A stretch of 64,000 bases of DNA, taken from the NCBI RefSeq assembly GCF_900110865.1, contig NZ_FOFD01000001.1, positions 1,040,702 through 1,104,701 on the forward strand. Reading direction: 5' to 3'. Numbering within the stretch: position 1 is the first letter of the stretch; each line of letters opens with the position of its first letter. The notes under the pieces are model-generated. The model saw nothing but the letters and a program-made list of their open reading frames with translations. It did no database searches and was not told the DNA's origin. Position numbers and translations under genes: made by a program. This stretch comes from Natrinema salaciae. Lineage in GTDB: Archaea; Halobacteriota; Halobacteria; Halobacteriales; Natrialbaceae. Shown here piece by piece: positions 45,531-54,651 of this stretch.

Positions 45531-46292
45531 GTGTCCTCGACACCGTCGTTCGTCCCGCCGCTCGCGCTCGCGAGTCTCAGCGGCGAGGCCGACGCCGACT
45601 GGGCACGGGCCGGCGCGGCGTACGCGGGCGCCGCGTTCCTCGGCGGGATCGCCCTCGACGCGGACGCGAGAGCCGCCGCTCGAGAGCTCGTCGACCGCGA
45701 CCGCAACGAGTTCCTGCCGGACGATCCGCTCGCCTTCATCGACCGGGAACTCGAGGCCCTCGCGGAGACGCCGATCCAGCCGGCGTTCAACGTCCGGAGC
45801 GCGACCGTCGAGCCGGTCGCCGAGGCCGCCCGCGTCTGTCGGGACCGAGACGCGTACCTCGAGATCAACGCCCACTGTCGACAGGACGAACTCCGTGCCG
45901 TCGGCTGTGGCGAGACGCTCCTGCGGGACGGCGAGCGCCTCGCCGAAGCCGTCGACCGAGCCGCCGAGACCGGCGCGACCGTCGGCGTGAAGGTTCGCGC
46001 GGAGGTTCCCGGCGTCGACCTGCCGGAACTGGCGCGGGGGCTCGAGGCCGCGGGTGCCGACTTCGTCCACGTCGACGCGATGGACAGCGAGTCCGTCGTC
46101 GCCGACGTGGTCGACGCGACCGAGCTGTTCGTCATCGCCAACAACGGCGTCCGCGACGACGAGACCGTCCGCGAGTACGTCGACTACGGTGCCGACGCAG
46201 TGAGCGTCGGTCGGCCCAGCGACAATCCGGTCGTGCTCGAGCGCGTTCGCGAGGCGGTCGACCGGCGGCTGGGACTCGCGGCGACCGAGTAG
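45531..46292 (+). CDS. tRNA-dihydrouridine-synthase-like TIM-barrel protein
   Basis: The GTG-started, 253-residue protein has LEINAHCRQDELRAVGCGE, VGVKVRAEVPGVDLPELA, VHVDAMDS and DAVSVGRP, which match the archaeal branch of FMN-binding Dus/dihydroorotate-dehydrogenase-like barrels. NAHCRQDE carries the candidate active-site Cys. Haloarchaeal genomes often place it next to cofD. It may reduce uridine in tRNA, but the true substrate of this branch is uncertain. Confidence 0.75.
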   Translation: MSSTPSFVPPLALASLSGEADADWARAGAAYAGAAFLGGIALDADARAAARELVDRDRNEFLPDDPLAFIDRELEALAETPIQPAFNVRSATVEPVAEAARVCRDRDAYLEINAHCRQDELRAVGCGETLLRDGERLAEAVDRAAETGATVGVKVRAEVPGVDLPELARGLEAAGADFVHVDAMDSESVVADVVDATELFVIANNGVRDDETVREYVDYGADAVSVGRPSDNPVVLERVREAVDRRLGLAATE

Positions 46293-46376
46293 GCCCGATT
46301 CGAACCGGTCCCGATAGCCCGGGATCGACGGCCGAGTCGACCATAGGTTTTTGGTAATATCTGATTATCATCCCGT

Positions 46377-47570
46377 ATGGTCCGAGACGCGACCAGGCGT
46401 CAGTTCGTGACGGCGACCGGTGCAGCGATCGCATCGACGGGGATCACCGGCACAGCGAGCGCGACCGGCGGCCGAGCACCCACCGCCGTCCGGTACGCGG
46501 CGTTCAACGTGATCGAACTCGAGACCGGGCAGGTCCAGGAGCCGGGCGACGAGCAGGCGGAAGCCGCGGCCCGAATTATCCAGGAGGTTCGGCCGGACGT
46601 ACTGGTCGTCAACGAACTCACCAACAACATCCAGGAAGGGGAGCGGACGGATCGCACCAACATCGACGCGTTCGTCGAGAACTACCTGTCGGTTCCCCAG
46701 CGCGACGATCTCGAGGGGATCGACTACCCGCACACGCTACAGCCCGACAGCAATACGGGCGTACTGCCCGACGATCCGTACGACTTCGACAAGGACGGTG
46801 AGCGCGGGCAGCGACCGGGCGACGCGTTCGGATTCGGGGAGTACCCGGGCCACTACGCGTTCGCGATCGCCAGCCGCTACCCGATCCGGAAGGAGGGAAT
46901 CCGCTCGTTCCAGGAGTTCCGCTGGGACGAGATGCCCGACAACCTGATCGTCACCGAGGAATCGGCCGGCGACGACGCCGAACGCTACCTCACCGCCGAG
47001 GAGCGGGAGGTGTTCCGCCTCTCCTCGAAGACCCACATCGACGTGCCGTTCGACGTGGACGGGGACCTCGTCCACGGGCTGTTCGCCCATCCGACGCCGC
47101 CGGGGTTTGACGGCCCCGAAAACTTCAACGGACGGTGGAATCACGACGAAGTTCGGTTCCTCGCGGACTACGTCGCGGGCGCGGACTACATCTACGACGA
47201 CAGCGGCGTGAGCGGCGGCCTCGAGGACGACGCGTCGTACGTCCTGCTGGGCGACATGAACGCGGGTCCCCGGACCGATCGGCCGCTCGACCCCGCGACG
47301 ACGTTCCTCTTCGCCAACGACGACTTCGACACCTGCCGGCTGCCGACCAGTCCGGGCGGCGCACAGCGGGGGAACCCGTACGCGACCCGGTTCGGCGGCG
47401 ACTTCGACGGCGTCGTCGAACAGATCGACTACGTCCTTCCGTCGCCGGACCTCTCGATCCGGCGGTCGTCGGTCGTCTGGCCCGCTGACGCCGCGAACGA
47501 GCGGGGCCTCGGCGACGACGTCTCGAGGGCGTCCGACCACCGGCTCGTCTGGGCGGACATCGTCGCCTAG
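46377..47570 (+). CDS. Secreted endonuclease/exonuclease/phosphatase-fold protein
   Basis: MVRDATRRQFVTATGAAIAS is a Tat signal with cleavage near TASA-TG. The mature part (about 365 residues) has the EEP fold: YAAFNV at the start, VLVVNELTNN with the metal-binding Glu, LLGDMNAGP and the final ASDHRLVWADI. DNases, phosphodiesterases and phosphatases share this fold. Exported members in haloarchaea may scavenge phosphate or DNA. Confidence 0.88.
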   Translation: MVRDATRRQFVTATGAAIASTGITGTASATGGRAPTAVRYAAFNVIELETGQVQEPGDEQAEAAARIIQEVRPDVLVVNELTNNIQEGERTDRTNIDAFVENYLSVPQRDDLEGIDYPHTLQPDSNTGVLPDDPYDFDKDGERGQRPGDAFGFGEYPGHYAFAIASRYPIRKEGIRSFQEFRWDEMPDNLIVTEESAGDDAERYLTAEEREVFRLSSKTHIDVPFDVDGDLVHGLFAHPTPPGFDGPENFNGRWNHDEVRFLADYVAGADYIYDDSGVSGGLEDDASYVLLGDMNAGPRTDRPLDPATTFLFANDDFDTCRLPTSPGGAQRGNPYATRFGGDFDGVVEQIDYVLPSPDLSIRRSSVVWPADAANERGLGDDVSRASDHRLVWADIVA

Positions 47571-47640
47571 CGACGGCGGTTCGCCGTCGAAGAGATATCG
47601 CGACGACGACCACACACCGCGGCTCCAGCGCGGGCGACCG

Positions 47641-47985
47641 TCAGAGCGGCGCGCCGATCAGTACGAGCTTCGCGCGCTCGTCGCCGCGGTTGTGGATCTG
47701 ACGCGTCTCCTCGGGATCCAGTCGGATCAGCTCGTCCGCCTCGAGCGCGACCGTCTCGTCGGCGTCGGCGAGTTCGATCTCGACCGTTCCCTCGACGACG
47801 TAGTAGACCTCCTCCTGCCCCGAGTCGGTCTCGTCGTGTTCCATTCCCTTGCCGTCGGGCTCGAGCTCGAGGACCGAAACGCCGAGCTCCGCCGTGTCGA
47901 GGTCGTCCTTGAGGAACCACATTCCGCCCCACTCCTCGTCCATGACTGACTCCGGGTCGGTCTTCGCGGCAGTGTCGTAGCCCAT
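47641..47985 (-). CDS. Single-domain cupin protein
   Basis: From MGYDTAAKTD the protein is 114 residues. EHDETDSGQEEVYYVVEG is a variant of cupin motif 1, and LIRLDPEETRQIHNRGDERA is motif 2 with one histidine. Metal ligands are partly replaced, so it may bind a ligand without catalysis. It is divergent from the CitG-like gene. Confidence 0.85.
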   Translation of the reverse strand: MGYDTAAKTDPESVMDEEWGGMWFLKDDLDTAELGVSVLELEPDGKGMEHDETDSGQEEVYYVVEGTVEIELADADETVALEADELIRLDPEETRQIHNRGDERAKLVLIGAPL

Positions 47986-48135
47986 ACGTGGTTGATTTCC
48001 GTTTCGGCACATAAATCGAGTGGGCGGCGACCCCGTTCGACGGTGGACGGTCGCCCGCCGACCGCGACGGCCGACGACCGCCGGTCGAGCGCGACAACCC
48101 CCACCCCTAAGCCCCGCCGGAACGCAACGGGACAC

Positions 48136-48987
48136 ATGCGAACGTCGGCTCAGAACGCGGAACTGGCGCTGCTCCTCGAGGTCGCGGGGACCCCGAAGCC
48201 GGGGAACGTCGACCGCCACCGGGACCTCGACGACCTGCGGTTCGAACACTTCCTCGCGGGGGCGGTGGGAGCCCGCGACGGGCTCGAACTGGCGGCCGAC
48301 GGCGCGGCCGTCGGCCCGGCGTTCGAGCGGGCCGTCAGCGGCATGGCCGCCCAGCAAGGGGGAAACACGCAGTTCGGATCGCTGCTGTTGCTCGTCCCGC
48401 TCGTCCGCGCCGCCCGCGAGGAGCTGTCCCAACCCGTCGTCGAATCCGTCGTGCGGGAGACGACCGTCGGCGACGCGGCGTCGTTCTACCGCGCGTTCGA
48501 GCACGTCGACGTGGCGGTCGACGATCCACCCGAGGACATGGCCGCCCTGGACGTCCGCCGCGGCACGGACGCGATTCCGGCGCTCGAGGAGCGCGGGCTG
48601 ACGCTGCTGGAGATCATGGATCGCAGCGTGCCGGGCGACGACGTCGCTCGCGAATGGGTCCGCGGTTTCGAGCGATCGTTCGCCGCGGCCGAACGACTCG
48701 CCGACGCCGACGGACCGGTCGCCGATCGGACCGCGGCGGTCTTCCTCTCGCTCCTCGCCGAGCGACCGGACACGCTCGTGGCGACCCGCCACGACGAGGA
48801 TACCGCTCGAGACGTGACCGACCGCGCCGCGGCGCTGCTCGAGGACGACGCCCTCGAGACGGACCGAGACGCCGTCGAGTCCTTCGCCGACGACCTCGTC
48901 GCGCGGGGAATCAACCCCGGAACGACGGCGGACGTCACCGCGGCCGGCCTGTTCGTCGCGCTCGAGCACGGGGCGATCGCACCGTGA
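48136..48987 (+). CDS. CitG/MdcB-like triphosphoribosyl-dephospho-CoA synthase family
   Basis: The 283-residue protein has TPKPGNVDRHRDLDDLRFEH at its start, GGNTQFGSLLLL in the middle and GINPGTTADVTAAGLFVA at the end. These are the CitG-family blocks used to bind ATP and dephospho-CoA. No citrate or malonate lyase genes are nearby, so the classic role is unlikely. The DUF447 gene overlaps its stop (GTGA). I recall these two families together in pterin/C1-cofactor clusters of methanogens and methylotrophs. Confidence 0.82.
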   Translation: MRTSAQNAELALLLEVAGTPKPGNVDRHRDLDDLRFEHFLAGAVGARDGLELAADGAAVGPAFERAVSGMAAQQGGNTQFGSLLLLVPLVRAAREELSQPVVESVVRETTVGDAASFYRAFEHVDVAVDDPPEDMAALDVRRGTDAIPALEERGLTLLEIMDRSVPGDDVAREWVRGFERSFAAAERLADADGPVADRTAAVFLSLLAERPDTLVATRHDEDTARDVTDRAAALLEDDALETDRDAVESFADDLVARGINPGTTADVTAAGLFVALEHGAIAP

Positions 48988-49598
48988 GCGACGATCGAAA
49001 CGCGGGAACCGACCGCGAGGGCGAGTCGACGGGGCCCGCGGAGTGGCCCGTCGCGCTCGCCGGCGTCACCGAATCGGTCGTGACGACGCTGGGTCCGAAC
49101 GGGCTGTGGAACGCCGCGGCGCTCGGCCTCCACGCCGGCGATCCCGTCACCGCGCGGACGTGGGGGAACACCCGCACCCGTCGGAACTTCCACCGGCAGG
49201 GGACGGGCTACGTCCAGTTCGTCGACGACCCCGTCGACTTCGCCGACGCCGCCCTCTCGATCGTCGAACGCGAGGAACCGGTCCTCGAGTCCGCGAACGC
49301 CTGGGCGCGCGTGGCCGTCGACCGGGTCGATGCGGGGAGCGAGGGCGACACCGAGTGGGAAGAGTGGACCCTCCGCCCCCTCGAGTCGGCGGTCGAGCGC
49401 GAAACCGTTCCGACGATCGACCGCGGGTTCGGTGCCGTCGTCGAGGCGACCGTCGCCGCGTCGCGGCTCGCCGTCCCCGAGTACGACGAGCGCGAACTGC
49501 GGGACCGCCTCGCGTACTGCGCCGACGTCGTGGACCGCGCCGGCGGACCGCGCGAGCGTGAGGCGCTCGAGCGCGTACGCGACCACACGACGTGGTGA
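48984..49598 (+). CDS. DUF447 family protein (FMN-binding split barrel)
   Basis: The GTG-started, 204-residue protein has VVTTLGPNGLWNAAALGLHA, WGNTRTRRNFHRQG and FVDDPVDFADAAL, typical of DUF447, a flavin-reductase-like split-barrel family with an unknown reaction. The GTG lies in the stop of the CitG-like gene, so both are made together and probably act in one pathway. Confidence 0.85.
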   Translation: MSDDRNAGTDREGESTGPAEWPVALAGVTESVVTTLGPNGLWNAAALGLHAGDPVTARTWGNTRTRRNFHRQGTGYVQFVDDPVDFADAALSIVEREEPVLESANAWARVAVDRVDAGSEGDTEWEEWTLRPLESAVERETVPTIDRGFGAVVEATVAASRLAVPEYDERELRDRLAYCADVVDRAGGPREREALERVRDHTTW

Positions 49599-49695
49599 GG
49601 GGCGCGATACCGACCCAGTACGCGACGCCGACCGGCCGGGCCGTCGGAGCACCGAAGAGAAAGGGATTAAGAGCCTCTGGACGGAACCGTCCCAT

Positions 49696-49887
49696 ATGGC
49701 AATCAAACCGGCCTACGTCAAGAAGACCGGGAACCTCCTCCTGGAACGGTACCCGGAGGCGTTCACGACCGACTTCGAACAGAACAAAGAGAGCGTCACC
49801 AAACTCACCAACGTCGAATCCAAGGGCGTCCGCAACCGTATCGCCGGCTACGTGACCCGGAAGAAAGGCGCTGAAGTTCCCGCATAA
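49696..49887 (+). CDS. rps17e: Small ribosomal subunit protein S17e
   Basis: This 63-residue protein is MAIKPAYVKKTGNLLLERYP, then FTTDFEQNKESVTKLTNVES and GVRNRIAGYVTRKK, the full S17e fold. It is part of the archaeal 30S head. GGATTAAGAG about 30 nt upstream is the likely TATA element; the mRNA is probably short-leadered. Confidence 0.96.
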   Translation: MAIKPAYVKKTGNLLLERYPEAFTTDFEQNKESVTKLTNVESKGVRNRIAGYVTRKKGAEVPA

Positions 49888-50031
49888 GTCGGTATTCTCG
49901 CCTCGAGCGCGTCGCTTCCATCGATCACGAGCCGCGGCCGTCGAGTCGATCCTCGAGAAGTCGAGTCGCCGAATCCGGTTGGTCCTGCTCGTCCCGTTTC
50001 GTCGTCGATCGAGAGACAGCGAAAAACGGTT

Positions 50032-50289
50032 CTATTCGTCGAAACCGGGCTCCATGTAGACCGCGGCGACGGCCGCGACCATCGCGATAGCGAAGCCGAA
50101 CAGCAGTCCGACTATTCCCGTCAGAATGTCCAGCTGGAAGCCGATCACCGGCAGTACCCCGTCGGTATACCCCAGCCAACCGAAGGCGAGGGCAAGGAGC
50201 CCCGCGACGGCCGCGACGGCCGCCGCACCCATACTGAACCGCGTCTCGAGCAGTCCCCGGTCACCGGTACTCGCGGTCGAACTCGTCAT
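50032..50289 (-). CDS. Small membrane protein (85 aa)
   Basis: From MTSSTASTGD the protein has two long hydrophobic segments (about 19-45 and 52-77) and ends MEPGFDE. AGATATTAAG lies upstream as a TATA-like element. It is divergent from asd. No family is known to me. Confidence 0.7.
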   Translation of the reverse strand: MTSSTASTGDRGLLETRFSMGAAAVAAVAGLLALAFGWLGYTDGVLPVIGFQLDILTGIVGLLFGFAIAMVAAVAAVYMEPGFDE

Positions 50290-50519
50290 CGGGACCACCT
50301 CTGGCCGGCGGCCTCGCATCGATCCTGTCGGTAGTGCATCGGTCGCTAGGTGCCGCTCCCGTTTCTTAATATCTTCTATTCGCCCACAGGAGATTGCGTC
50401 GAGCGCCGCTGGGCCCGCGGCGGCCGGCCGGCGCCGACGCCGTGCGAGCAACTCCGCCGATTGACACCTGCTACCGAAAACCCAAACGGTTTTGCGGACA
50501 CGACTCGGAGTGGCGGAAA

Positions 50520-51554
50520 ATGGCAGTACGAGTAGGCGTACTCGGTGCGACCGGCGCCGTTGGACAGCGACTGATTCAGCTGCTCGATCCCCATCCCGAT
50601 TTCGAGATTGCAGCACTCACCGCGAGCGAATCCAGTGCCGGCAAGACGTATCGACAGGCCGCGAAGTGGCGCGTCGACAGTCCCATTCCCGCGGACGTCG
50701 CCGAAATGACCGTCACTGCGACCGATCCCGACGAGGTGCCCAACGACGTCGACATGTTGTTCTCCTCGCTCCCGTCGAGTATCGGCGCGGAGGTCGAGCC
50801 CCCGTTCTGCGAGGACGGGTACGTCGTCTCCTCGAACTCCTCGAACGGCCGGATGGACGACGACATCCCCCTCGTGATCCCGGAGGTCAACGCCGACCAC
50901 CTCGACCTGCTCGAGGTCCAGCGCGACGAGCGCGGCTGGGACGGCGCGATGGTCAAGAACCCCAACTGCTCGACGATCACGTTCGTCCCCACGCTGGCGG
51001 CCCTGACCGACTTCGGCCTCGAGAAGGTCCACGTCTCGACGCTCCAGGCCGTCTCCGGCGCGGGCTACGACGGCGTCACTTCGATGGAGATCATCGACAA
51101 CGCCATCCCCTACATCGGCGGCGAGGAGGACAAACTCGAGACCGAGTCCCGGAAACTGCTCGGGACCTTCGACGGCGCCGAACTGTCGCACAACGGCATG
51201 TCGGTCGCGGCCTCCTGTAACCGCATCCCGACCATCGACGGCCACCTCGAGAACGTCTGGGTCGAGACCGAGGACGAACTTACCGCCGACGCGGCCGCCG
51301 AGGCCATGCGCGAGTACCCGTCGCTGGACCTGCGTTCCTCGCCGGACCCGCTCATCCACGTCTTCGACGAGCCCGACCGACCCCAGCCCCGGATGGATCG
51401 CACGCTCGGCGACGGGATGGCCATCGCCGCGGGCGGCCTCCAGGAGTCGCCCTTCGGCCTGCAGTACAACTGTCTCGCCCACAACACGATCCGCGGTGCC
51501 GCCGGCGCGAGCGTGCTGAACGGCGAACTCCTGCTCGAGAACGGCTACATCTAG
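50520..51554 (+). CDS. asd: Aspartate-semialdehyde dehydrogenase
   Basis: Asd makes aspartate semialdehyde from aspartyl phosphate with NADPH, for lysine, threonine and methionine. From MAVRVGVLGATGAVGQRLIQ it has 344 residues, the archaeal/fungal type. The nucleophile is Cys150 in KNPNCSTI. LQAVSGAGYDGV and AASCNRIPTIDGHLE are further active-site parts. Confidence 0.96.
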   Translation: MAVRVGVLGATGAVGQRLIQLLDPHPDFEIAALTASESSAGKTYRQAAKWRVDSPIPADVAEMTVTATDPDEVPNDVDMLFSSLPSSIGAEVEPPFCEDGYVVSSNSSNGRMDDDIPLVIPEVNADHLDLLEVQRDERGWDGAMVKNPNCSTITFVPTLAALTDFGLEKVHVSTLQAVSGAGYDGVTSMEIIDNAIPYIGGEEDKLETESRKLLGTFDGAELSHNGMSVAASCNRIPTIDGHLENVWVETEDELTADAAAEAMREYPSLDLRSSPDPLIHVFDEPDRPQPRMDRTLGDGMAIAAGGLQESPFGLQYNCLAHNTIRGAAGASVLNGELLLENGYI

Positions 51555-51765
51555 GGCGGGTGTCGTTCGGCGTCTGCCGTCTGCCGTCGGCTGGCCGAAT
51601 CCCTCCCCTCCTCCTCTCGGTGTCGTCTTTTCGCGCTCCGTACTCGCGGCTGGTTCGAACGACCGCGTCCCGATCAGCGTGCCCGAGAGCGGCGGTTCCG
51701 AATTTCGGTAATTAGTGCTTCAGTATAAACCGATCCCCGCCGTAGATCGATGGTAGGAACGCTCC

Positions 51766-52410
51766 ATGACGCTCATCGTCGAGTTCGAAATCGCGACGCC
51801 GATTCTTCGACGGACCGTCGACGCCGTCTCGAGGATCGACGTCGAAGAGATCTATCAGTCTGCGACGGGGGAGACGAAACTCATCTGCTGGGTGTACGGG
51901 GACGACCTCGGGAGCGTCGAGACGGCGTTCGACGACGACGACACGGTCCGCGCGTATACCCGCCTCGAGGAACCGAACGGTCATCGCCTCTACAGCGTCA
52001 CGCTCTCGGAACGCGGGCAATCGCATCTGACCTACCCCACGGCGGCGGAGTACGATATCGGCTATCACGAGATCACCGTCACGGAGGACACCCAGATCCG
52101 CGCTCGCGTCCCGACGCGAGAGGCCCTGTTCGCGTATCGCGACGTCTGTCACGAGAAAGACATTCCGTTTCGAATTCAGCGAATCTTTCAGGAATCGGAT
52201 CGGACCGGCGATCGGTACGGCGTCACCGACAGACAGCGGGAAGCGCTCGTGGTCGCCCTCGAAGAGGGCTACTTCGACGTTCCGCGGTCGACGACGTTGA
52301 CGGCGGTCGCGGACGAGTTGGGAATCTCGGACCAGGCGCTGTCCGCTCGGCTCCGACGCGGGCAGGCAAACTTGCTCCGAACCACGCTCCGAGATGGTGC
52401 CCCGTCTTAA
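51766..52410 (+). CDS. Bacterio-opsin activator-type HTH regulator
   Basis: The 214-residue protein has a haloarchaeal sensor-like part (about 1-150) and then a C-terminal HTH_10 domain: YGVTDRQREALVVALEEGYF, PRSTTLTAVADELGISDQAL and SARLRRGQANLL. It likely controls transcription in response to an internal signal. AGTATAAACC about 45 nt upstream is a likely TATA box. Confidence 0.9.
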   Translation: MTLIVEFEIATPILRRTVDAVSRIDVEEIYQSATGETKLICWVYGDDLGSVETAFDDDDTVRAYTRLEEPNGHRLYSVTLSERGQSHLTYPTAAEYDIGYHEITVTEDTQIRARVPTREALFAYRDVCHEKDIPFRIQRIFQESDRTGDRYGVTDRQREALVVALEEGYFDVPRSTTLTAVADELGISDQALSARLRRGQANLLRTTLRDGAPS

Positions 52411-52463
52411 AACGTTGATCCTCCAATCGGGATCGTTTCCCCCGTGGCAGCCGTACGAGACGT

Positions 52464-52772
52464 ATGGAAACCGAGACCCCTCCCTGCGAGTCGCGACTAC
52501 GAGATCCGAGCGACGCCTATCAAGCCGAGCCCGAACAGCCGCCCAGCGAAGCGGTCCTCGCGGCGATCGCGTCGGCGACCGAACTGGACACCCTCGAGCT
52601 CGCGGACGAGTTCGGGCCGCTGTACGACGTCATCGATCCGTCCGCGCTGGATTCGCTGTTCCGATCGACGGCGGAGCGGGAGCAGTCCGTCGGCTGCGTG
52701 ACGTTCGAATACGCCGGCTATCGAATCGCAGTCGATCGGACCGGCCGAATCGAGCTCGCTGACGCCCTCTAG
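52464..52772 (+). CDS. HalOD1 output-domain protein
   Basis: The 102-residue protein has SEAVLAAIASATELDTLEL, LYDVIDPSALDSLF and VTFEYAGYRIAVDRTGRIEL, the three blocks of the HalOD1 domain. This domain is found at the ends of haloarchaeal signal proteins or alone. It follows the bat-type regulator after 53 nt on the same strand. Confidence 0.88.
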   Translation: METETPPCESRLRDPSDAYQAEPEQPPSEAVLAAIASATELDTLELADEFGPLYDVIDPSALDSLFRSTAEREQSVGCVTFEYAGYRIAVDRTGRIELADAL

Positions 52773-52876
52773 CGGCGGCTCTCGAGCGGCCAAGGGACCG
52801 AGACGGCCGAGTAGCCGAATAGCCGAGACGAGCGAGCAGGTATCGGCGACGACAGAACGTACCGCAGTTGACCCAG

Positions 52877-53308
52877 CTACCCGTCGTCTTCCGGCAGCGC
52901 GACCACGGGGACCCGAGCCTCTTTTACTAACCGACGAGCCACGTCGCCGGTGAGCAGTTCCACGAACCGGCGCCCCTCGCGCGGCTCGAAGACGACGGCG
53001 TCGGCGTTTCGGTCGACCGCCGCCTCGAAGATCGTCTCGACGACGTCGGTACCGAAGAGGACCGCCGTCTCGACCGATCCGGCCCGTTCCGCGAGCGGTC
53101 CGCGGGCGCGCTCGAAGATTTCCCTGGCGTACTCCTCGCGCTGTTCCACCGAGGCCTTGTCTGGCGCGCCGCCGGCCTTTTCGATCACGTTGACGACGAG
53201 CACCGTACTCGAAGGGGAGAGATAGGGGGCGAGCGCCGCGGCGGTCCGCTCCCCGTCGTCGGGGTCGGCGACGGGGACGAGGACCGTCCCGTCGAACGTC
53301 AGCGACAT
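52877..53308 (-). CDS. Universal stress protein (UspA family)
   Basis: The 143-residue protein has VLVPVADPDDG at the start, a beta-alpha fold, and LLTGDVARRLVKEARVPVVAL at the end. The usual ATP-binding G-2x-G-9x-G(S/T) loop is changed (EPREGRRFVELLTGDV), so ATP binding is doubtful. Confidence 0.85.
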   Translation of the reverse strand: MSLTFDGTVLVPVADPDDGERTAAALAPYLSPSSTVLVVNVIEKAGGAPDKASVEQREEYAREIFERARGPLAERAGSVETAVLFGTDVVETIFEAAVDRNADAVVFEPREGRRFVELLTGDVARRLVKEARVPVVALPEDDG

Positions 53309-53462
53309 CGAGCGACACCCTCCGTTTCGCCCCGCGATCTTCGATCGGTGCTATCGGCACGTGACAGTTCCATACGCGTGGTTCGATGCAGGGGCTCAAA
53401 AAGATGCCCGGACGGCTCGACGGACGGTCGAGCGGATGCCGACGGGGCGAACGCCGGTCCGG

Positions 53463-54437
53463 TCAGGGCAGCACCTGATTCTCGAAGTCCGTGACCGCGT
53501 CTGACTCGTCGAACCGGCGGCGGTTCTCGGCGACGATGTCGGCCAACCGATCGTAGTACTTCGGCGTGTGCCCCGCGTTGTGGGGCGTGATCTGGACGTT
53601 CTCGAAGCCCCACAGCGGATGGTCCTCCGGCAGCGGCTCGGGATCGGTGACGTCCAGCGCGGCACCGCGTATCCAGTTCGAACGCAGCGCGGCGACGAGC
53701 GCGTCGGTGTCGACGACCGGACCGCGGGCGATGTTGATCAGCACCGATTCGGGGTCCATCGTGACGAACGCCTCGCGATCGATCAGTCCGCGCGTCGTCT
53801 CCGTGAGCGGACAGGCGAGCACGAGGTAGTCCGTCCGCGCGAGCGCGTCGTCGAGGGCCTCGTCCTCGAACCCGATCACCTCGTCCGTCGGGCCGCCCTT
53901 CTCGGGGCTGTAGCGCACGCCGATCGTGTCCACGCCGAACGGCTCGAGACGCTCGCAAACCGCCCGGCCGATCGCCCCGAGTCCGACGACGGTGACCGTC
54001 GATCCCTGCAGTTCGTGGGCCTTGTAGTGGCGCCACTCGCGGCGGCGCTGCCGGCGCGCGCCGACGTGGAACCGCCGGGTGAAGTGCAAGATCGCGCCCA
54101 GCACGTGCTCGCCGATGTTCGGCCCGTGGACCCCGGAGGCGTTCGTCACCGCGACGCCGCGATCCGCGAGCTCGTCGAGCGGCAGGTGCCCGGTCCCCGC
54201 GTAGGCACAGGCGAACACCTCGAGGTCGGCGGCGGCCTCGAGCAGTTCCGGCTCGAGAGTCATGCCGGTGACGAAGCGCGCGGTTTCGATCCGCGATCGC
54301 TCTTCGGCCGGCGTTCGGGCGAGTGCGACGGTGTGATCCGGCAGGCGGGCGCGGATCGCGTCGGCGTACTGTTCGATCGGCGTTCCGTGGGTGCCCTTCC
54401 GGAGCACGAGCACGTCCGGCGCGTCGGCATCGCTCAT
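53463..54437 (-). CDS. D-2-hydroxyacid dehydrogenase family protein
   Basis: From MSDADAPDVL the protein has 324 residues. The NAD-binding domain has VVGLGAIGRAVCERLEPFG. INIARGPVVDTDALVAAL carries the catalytic Arg, LDVTDPEPLPEDHPLWGF the Glu and ITPHNAGHT the His. It reduces a 2-keto acid or oxidises a D-2-hydroxy acid; the substrate is open. Confidence 0.9.
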   Translation of the reverse strand: MSDADAPDVLVLRKGTHGTPIEQYADAIRARLPDHTVALARTPAEERSRIETARFVTGMTLEPELLEAAADLEVFACAYAGTGHLPLDELADRGVAVTNASGVHGPNIGEHVLGAILHFTRRFHVGARRQRRREWRHYKAHELQGSTVTVVGLGAIGRAVCERLEPFGVDTIGVRYSPEKGGPTDEVIGFEDEALDDALARTDYLVLACPLTETTRGLIDREAFVTMDPESVLINIARGPVVDTDALVAALRSNWIRGAALDVTDPEPLPEDHPLWGFENVQITPHNAGHTPKYYDRLADIVAENRRRFDESDAVTDFENQVLP

Positions 54438-54651
54438 GTCCGTTCCCTCGTCCGATGCGATCAAAAGGGTTCGTCTCTCGGCACCCCGATCGGCTCGCGG
54501 TCGGTCCGAGACCGCGACCGTCCGTCGTTCGCCGCGCCACCAGCGTCCACCCCCGCCAGCACGCGTTCGATTCGGAACGACGACGGACCGATCAGCCGCA
54601 CGGATAGTCGCCTCGCAGTTTTTATAATGGCTCACTGAGTCCCCACGGCGT

